Both the position numbers and the translations under genes were made by a program. Shown piece after piece: positions 7,996-11,486 of a DNA stretch of 11,486 bases. This stretch comes from Physocladia obscura (taxonomy: Eukaryota; Chytridiomycota; Chytridiomycetes; Chytridiales; Chytriomycetaceae): assembly GCA_027596945.1 (NCBI GenBank), contig JADGJH010001179.1, forward strand, positions 1 through 11,486, written 5' to 3'. A model generated the notes under the pieces. That model saw only the letters and a list, made by a program, of their open reading frames with translations. It made no database searches and was not told the DNA's origin. The number at the start of each line of letters is the position of its first letter. Position 1 is the first letter of the stretch.

Positions 7996-9476
7996 TCACA
8001 CAAGAAAATGGTGTGGGAACGAGTGAGGGCGTGGTTTAAATATAATTTTTATACAGCAAAATGTATCCCATCCCCTCATTTTCGACAAATGAATCATAAG
8101 AACACGCGAATTCTTGAATCCACACGGACAATACTGACAAACGAATGGTCTTGCCGAAAGATCATGGATACCGCTATGTTTTTCGAGATGTCCGCGCTGG
8201 GAAAATCGCATGTTGCAGACTGGACATACAAATGGTCTGTTTCTCTGTGGCGCGTGTTTCCGCGACATATGTTGTCTGAGCATCCCGCCATATTCAAACG
8301 ACACACCGCATTTCGGACAGATATAGACGGGCTTTTCTTGCGAAGATTGTGATGCTGATGAGGATTGAGGGTTGGAATTTGTTTCGGATTCGGCGGTCTA
8401 CGAAAAAAAAAAATCTTAAAATTGCAAATAAATAAATAAAGGCTAGTCCATTCCACTGTAAGCATTTTGTTTTTTTGAGTACTATTATTGTTGCTATATG
8501 CTAATAGCGATTTCGCTTACTCTATCGCTGAATTACCTGCGCAACTGCAGACGCAGCAGCTCCTCGGATACTATGAACTTTCGACACGTGTACCGCAAGA
8601 TCCCGCCGTAACTTGAAAGAAACATTTGTACATCCTCTAGTACACGCCCACGGTCTGTCGCCCAAATGAACAATCGAGTGGCGCGCAAGACGGTCAGCGA
8701 ACGGAAAAGACGCATTGCATGCGTCAATGAAACCTTTCATCGAGTGAAAGGTTTCATTGACGCTATGATTGTGTTCGGCATCATAGCTGTTGTTGAATAG
8801 CAAGTCCTTTTCGTTGAAAGTGAGAAATTCAGCGTTTGCGGAGGAGGTGGAAAAATTGTAGTAAAATGGGGTGGGATATTTGGCCATGTATTTCGCGAGG
8901 TGGCGTTTGTCGCGTTCTTCGTAAGGATTTGCTGCGTCTGGGAAATGCACACGCTGGTGCAGAAAAAGGTGCAGATTTTTTCGCAATTTAGCCGAGGGTG
9001 TGTCGGATGGGTGGGAGGGTATTTGAATGTTGCAGTTTGGTTTAAGGATGTGTTTAATATTATGATATTATTGAATGGAAGACGTATGGAAATCACACCT
9101 TTCGCTTGAGAAAAGACTCGCCACATTGCAAGCACTCGTAAAGAGAAGCAGCGGCAAACTGTTTAGTCTCCTCTGCAGTTTTGTGCAATGCATCTAATGG
9201 CGCTGACTGGAGGCCTTCACCGGGCACTATTCGGCAATCAAAATTAAGTTTGATTTCTTCCTCGTCTTTTAGGCGAGGTACTTTCACTATCGCTTCCAAA
9301 CAAGGCCCACTCTCCTCTCCTTTAGAAACTGCACACCACAATTCACCGCAGAGAGAAAATAGTGTGCAGTTGTCGCCACCGGGGTGCAGAGTAAGAGTGT
9401 GGATTGTTCGTACCCAAATTCCATCTGTTCGGTTCTGAAAATGATTTCTTACTAGTTGAAATGAAAAAATTTTCAT
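7996..9476 (-). CDS. C2H2 zinc-finger protein, about six fingers, three exons, 5' end uncertain
   Basis: Model: exon A 9476-9099, exon B 8971-8537 (or 8953-8537), exon C 8397-7996, about 404 (or 398) residues. Exon A gives an unrecognised N-terminal region, then YECLQCGESFLKRK, the first half of a finger. Exon B supplies HLFLHQRVH, a Cys-poor finger with CNASFPFADRLARHSIVH, and a C-x3-C finger ending LAVHVSKVH. After a 139-bp intron (8536-8398, GTAATT...T11 CGTAG), exon C has a Ser/Gln linker and three fingers: YICPKCGVSF...HMSRKH, then FVCPVCNMRF...HSGIH (canonical), then FVCQYCPCGF...HLSKM, which lacks its final His. Likely a nuclear DNA-binding protein. ATG 9476 is the first clear start, but CATTTTCAG at 9443-9435 could be an acceptor for a missing upstream exon, and transposon-like debris begins just beyond. 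The exon A/B intron has no canonical acceptor that preserves finger 1. Confidence 0.68.
8721..8763. repeat. Perfect 19-bp hairpin inside a zinc-finger exon
   Basis: Arm gcgtcaatgaaacctttca (8721-8739) and its exact reverse complement (8745-8763) are separated by five bases, tcgag. It lies within exon B of the C2H2 gene, without breaking the frame, and covers codons for the start of a finger where the expected first Cys is Ile (FIDACNASF). DNA or RNA could fold here. Confidence 0.9.
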
Positions 9477-9498
9477 TTTTCCTGTGTGAAATCTTGCA

Positions 9499-10293
9499 AT
9501 GACTGAACTTGGACCAGCACAACTCCCTGCACAACCACTGGCTTCAAACAATGCTGAGGAGACTCTCCACGTAATCAAATTGAGTCCTATTATCAAAGAT
9601 TATGTTGGCCAACAGGCGCAATCAGCTAGTAATTAATTACCTGGCATTATCACTCTTTCATGCCAAACCATTCAGGACTTCCAGACATCTATTTGGAGCA
9701 CATTTCAGACATATTTAGAGCCTGCTGCCATTGTTACAAGGGATACATACGCTATTAGTGACTCTCTACCAGATATTGACAGAATGGAGAAATACATCAC
9801 CTTCAAGTGAAAGAATCGAATCATGAAATTTAGTGATTTGAGTTCAACATCACTACACACTCTTGCTGCATCATCAATGCCAATTTCTGTTGCAGCTCAT
9901 AAATACTCTGTATCAATATCATCAAGGGCTCATTGGATCAGGTTTGAACAAATTGTTTTGCAACCAGCTCAAAGAGACCAATCTGGGGCTGCATCAAACA
10001 CAATTGTAGAAGGAATTATGAATCAGCTCCAGGAGGTGCAATCAAATTGATTCACCAGTGCAGGCACAAACTGGAGAATCTGGGCTGCTTTCATAGCTTC
10101 AAAACCGATTCCAGAACATGATGCTTCAATTCATGGAGATCCCCCCACACATTTAATTCACCTCTTTAATTTGATTCCCTCTCGAGAGTCAACACCAATG
10201 TGTGTTGCACAGAATATTCTTCAAGATATTACTTCTAAATTGGCACTTCTCAATGCTCAAAATCTTTTTGCAAATCTTTTGGCATGCATTTAA
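9499..10293 (+). pseudogene. Decayed coding frame of unknown, possibly transposon-related, protein
   Basis: One plus-strand frame runs from ATG 9499 to TAA 10291-10293 over 264 codons and is interrupted only by three in-frame stops: TAA 9634, TGA 9808 and TGA 10048. The translation stays protein-like throughout, for example AQRDQSGAASNTIVEGIMNQ, TNWRIWAAFIASKP and HGDPPTHLIHLFNLIPSRES. This points to a recently disabled gene. I do not recognise the family. The retroelement fragment elsewhere and the repeat-bounded block just downstream make a transposon gene (Gag-like or transposase) possible, without direct evidence. It starts 22 bp from the presumed 5' end of the zinc-finger gene, so the insertion may have truncated that gene. 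Confidence 0.5.
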
Positions 10294-10374
10294 TTGTTAG
10301 AAGCGACAGCTTCATCCAAGGCAATAGTTTCCTCAGTATTCATAGTAAGATCCATGATGGAAAAATGTGGATAA

Positions 10375-10420
10375 TAGTAGAGTAGTAGTAGTAGAAGTAG
10401 TAGAAGTAGTAGTAGAAGTA
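10375..10420 (+). repeat. Imperfect (TAG)n microsatellite
   Basis: About fifteen TAG/GTA units interrupted by AGA variants, for example gtagtagaagtagtagaag. Confidence 0.85.
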
Positions 10421-10565
10421 TTCAGAAGAGAGAGGTTCGTATAGCCAATGCTACCAAATGTTACGGAATGAGCCTCTAGTTAGTGGATTTAAGAGCCAAA
10501 GAATTAAGTTTTAGATGATTCCTTTTTTATTGCATTCATAGTTCAGGTTTTTATAGTTTTGGATT

Positions 10566-10708
10566 TGAAATAGAAAAAAAGACATTTCCAGAAAAAGAAA
10601 ATTGAAGAGAAAAAGGGAAAAATGAAGAAATAAGAAAGTAACAATAAAAGTGAAATAAAAGTATAAGAATTGATAAGGTGATAGAAGAAATATAGAAGAA
10701 TAAAATGT
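10566..10708 (+). repeat. Purine-rich, C-poor low-complexity tract
   Basis: The plus strand is almost all A, G and T, with only about four C in roughly 140 bases and many GAAA/AGAA steps. The minus-strand open frames across it translate to Phe/Leu/Ser-rich low complexity and are not credible genes. Confidence 0.7.
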
Positions 10709-10825
10709 CACTTGAAGTAGGTCTTGATTGCTTTTGGTTCTTGAGTTCCTTGTAGAATTTTCCAGAACGGCTGAAAAAAAATGTGGATAACATTAAAAAA
10801 ACATTATTCCGCTATAATAAACATA

Positions 10826-10897
10826 GCCTGGTTAGCTCAGTGGTAGAGCACGCGCCTTTTAAGCGCGTGGTCGCGGGTTCGACCCCCGCATTAGGCT
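10826..10897 (+). tRNA. trnK-UUU: tRNA-Lys (anticodon UUU)
   Basis: A full 72-nt cloverleaf without intron. The acceptor is GCCTGGT paired with ATTAGGC (two G-T pairs), then T8-A9. The D arm is GCTC/GAGC with loop AGTGGTA. The anticodon stem is CGCGC/GCGCG with loop CTTTTAA, giving anticodon TTT. The variable loop is TGGTC, and the T arm is GCGGG/CCCGC with loop TTCGACC. The internal A box (TAGCTCAGTGG) and B box (GGTTCGACCCC) are intact, so it should be transcribed by RNA polymerase III. The discriminator base is T, unusual for Lys. It pairs with the A just before position 1. Confidence 0.95.
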
Positions 10898-10916
10898 CTA
10901 TTGTTGCATGAAATCG

Positions 10917-10920
10917 TTTT
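10917..10920 (+). terminator. Pol III terminator TTTT of the plus-strand tRNA-Lys
   Basis: The first run of four T after the tRNA is 20 bp past its 3' end, a normal Pol III stop, though a little distant. Confidence 0.5.
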
Positions 10921-11246
10921 GACCGATGTGTCCTGCTGCAAAATGAGGACCTTTGGCGCTAATGATCACGAGGATAACAGAATTCCGTGCCACTGTTGAT
11001 AATGTTTGGAATTTTTCTGTTCCTTTGTTAAAATATGCAATATTCAATCAATTCTTGCAACACATTCCATTCATCCTTATCCCCTGTTGAGATAATTATC
11101 CTTCTCAACATGAACAGACAACAATGCTTCGAAACAATCAAAACAACAGACAAAGTTGGCACCGAAAATAATCCAATGATATTTTGTTTTTTGTGGCGTT
11201 CCACCGCAAAGATTCAGACTCATCCCGAGCATTGTTTCCGAATTAC

Positions 11247-11250
11247 AAAA
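11247..11250 (-). terminator. Pol III terminator TTTT of the minus-strand tRNA-Lys
   Basis: AAAA on the plus strand is TTTT on the minus strand, about 20 nt after the tRNA 3' end. It is the first T4 run downstream. Confidence 0.5.
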
Positions 11251-11269
11251 GTTACAATTTTGTACAAAG

Positions 11270-11341
11270 AGCCTAATGCGGGGGTCGAACCCGCGACCAC
11301 GCGCTTAAAAGGCGCGTGCTCTACCACTGAGCTAACCAGGC
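11270..11341 (-). tRNA. trnK-UUU: tRNA-Lys (anticodon UUU), identical second copy
   Basis: Reverse complement of the copy at 10826-10897, identical over all 72 nt, with the same cloverleaf, A and B boxes, TTT anticodon and T discriminator. The two genes point toward each other (3' ends facing) across the spacer. Identity suggests recent duplication or gene conversion. Confidence 0.95.
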
Positions 11342-11344
11342 TAT

Positions 11345-11486
11345 ATTTCTCCTTTCGATCATGTTTTATACATACAATAAACCTAATCCCACCACTTGAA
11401 AAAAAGATGACAGCATGGAAAAATATGCATTTTATTATTCTAAATATACTAATAGTTGAAATTTCTATTCAGAATACTTCTTATGC
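11345..11486. other. AT-rich flank, nothing seen
   Basis: I see no gene or structured element in these last 142 bases. Confidence 0.4.

Larger units (their letters stand above)
10361..10790. repeat. Segment bounded by 14-bp direct repeats (possible solo-LTR or insertion)
   Basis: aaaaatgtggataa occurs at 10361-10374 and again at 10777-10790, bounding about 400 bp. The segment starts with TGTGGATAATAG and the right copy ends TGTGGATAACA, so a TG...CA element of about 430 bp can be drawn (about 10366-10792), as in an LTR. No clear target-site duplication is visible, and only one copy lies in the window. It holds a TAG microsatellite and a purine-rich tract, and no credible coding sequence. Confidence 0.35.
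10901..11267. other. Spacer between the convergent tRNA genes
   Basis: The spacer is 368 bp (10900-11267) of AT-rich sequence with no open frame of note. A small hairpin GTCCT...AGGAC (10930-10950) is visible. Nothing else is recognised. Confidence 0.4.
10823..11344. repeat. Perfect 77-bp inverted repeat carrying two tRNA-Lys genes
   Basis: Arms 10823-10899 and 11268-11344 are exact reverse complements over 77 bp: two bases upstream, the whole 72-nt tRNA, and three bases downstream. The spacer is 368 bp. Similarity ends abruptly just outside the tRNAs. Confidence 0.92.

Noticed and set aside
7954..8352. 132-codon plus-strand frame
   Set aside because: Antisense of the C2H2 exon, whose Cys/His spacing is unmistakable on the minus strand.
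8533..8727. Alternative minus-strand frame through the zinc-finger exon
   Set aside because: It lacks C2H2 spacing; the other frame carries the fingers and joins both neighbouring exons.
8990..9060. U12-type intron signal (ATCCTTAAAC) in the zinc-finger intron
   Set aside because: No matching 5' site (RTATCCTT) is present and the distance to the exon is far too long for a U12 branch point.
9093..9434. PR/SET (PRDM-like) domain before the zinc fingers
   Set aside because: The gene layout is suggestive, but I cannot align conserved PR/SET motifs to exon A.
10511..10793. Two Phe/Leu/Ser-rich minus-strand frames resembling membrane proteins
   Set aside because: They are translations of the purine-rich low-complexity tract and share no feature of real genes.
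10361..10793. Definite solo LTR
   Set aside because: TG...CA ends can be drawn, but there is no target-site duplication, no primer-binding site and no second copy in the window.

Overview
The window looks like nuclear DNA of a small-genome eukaryote. It is AT-rich and contains short GT-AG introns (about 47-145 bp), CTGAC/CTAAC-like branch points, AATAAA signals, and tRNA genes with internal A and B boxes. The bZIP factor has a fungal-looking basic region (preceded by KPGRK, then N-R-V-N-V-Q-A-Y-R). With the small introns this suggests a fungus, perhaps an early-diverging one, but that is inference and the lineage is not proven.

Layout, left to right. Positions 1-240 hold a minus-strand fragment of a Ty3/gypsy-type reverse transcriptase/RNase H, cut by the window edge. 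Positions 240-1658 are AT-rich and decayed, with a degenerate tandem repeat at 1121-1330. Positions 1659-3804 hold two paralogous P-loop GTPase genes with coiled-coil tails. They are head to head, and their candidate start codons overlap in one CATG tetranucleotide at 2809-2812. Positions 3907-5093 (+) encode a DHHC-family protein S-acyltransferase whose active-site motif reads SHHC. Positions 5134-5673 show no gene. Positions 5712-7741 (-) encode a six-exon bZIP transcription factor. Positions 7996-9476 (-) encode a multi-finger C2H2 protein with several degenerate fingers, a perfect 19-bp hairpin in its coding sequence and a puzzling intron. Positions 9499-10293 (+) are a decayed open frame with three in-frame stops. 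Next comes a low-complexity block bounded by a 14-bp direct repeat (10361-10790). Last, two identical tRNA-Lys(UUU) genes face each other as the arms of a perfect 77-bp inverted repeat (10823-11344).

The reconstructed exons keep frame across every proposed junction, and each gene total is a multiple of three, which is the main support for the models. The most distinctive feature is the GTPase pair: two diverged paralogs that share an intron position and phase, probably share one bidirectional promoter, and could act together. No pathway links the other genes. The acyltransferase, the bZIP factor and the zinc-finger protein look like independent housekeeping or regulatory loci between transposon debris. 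All calls come from reading the sequence; no database search was made.
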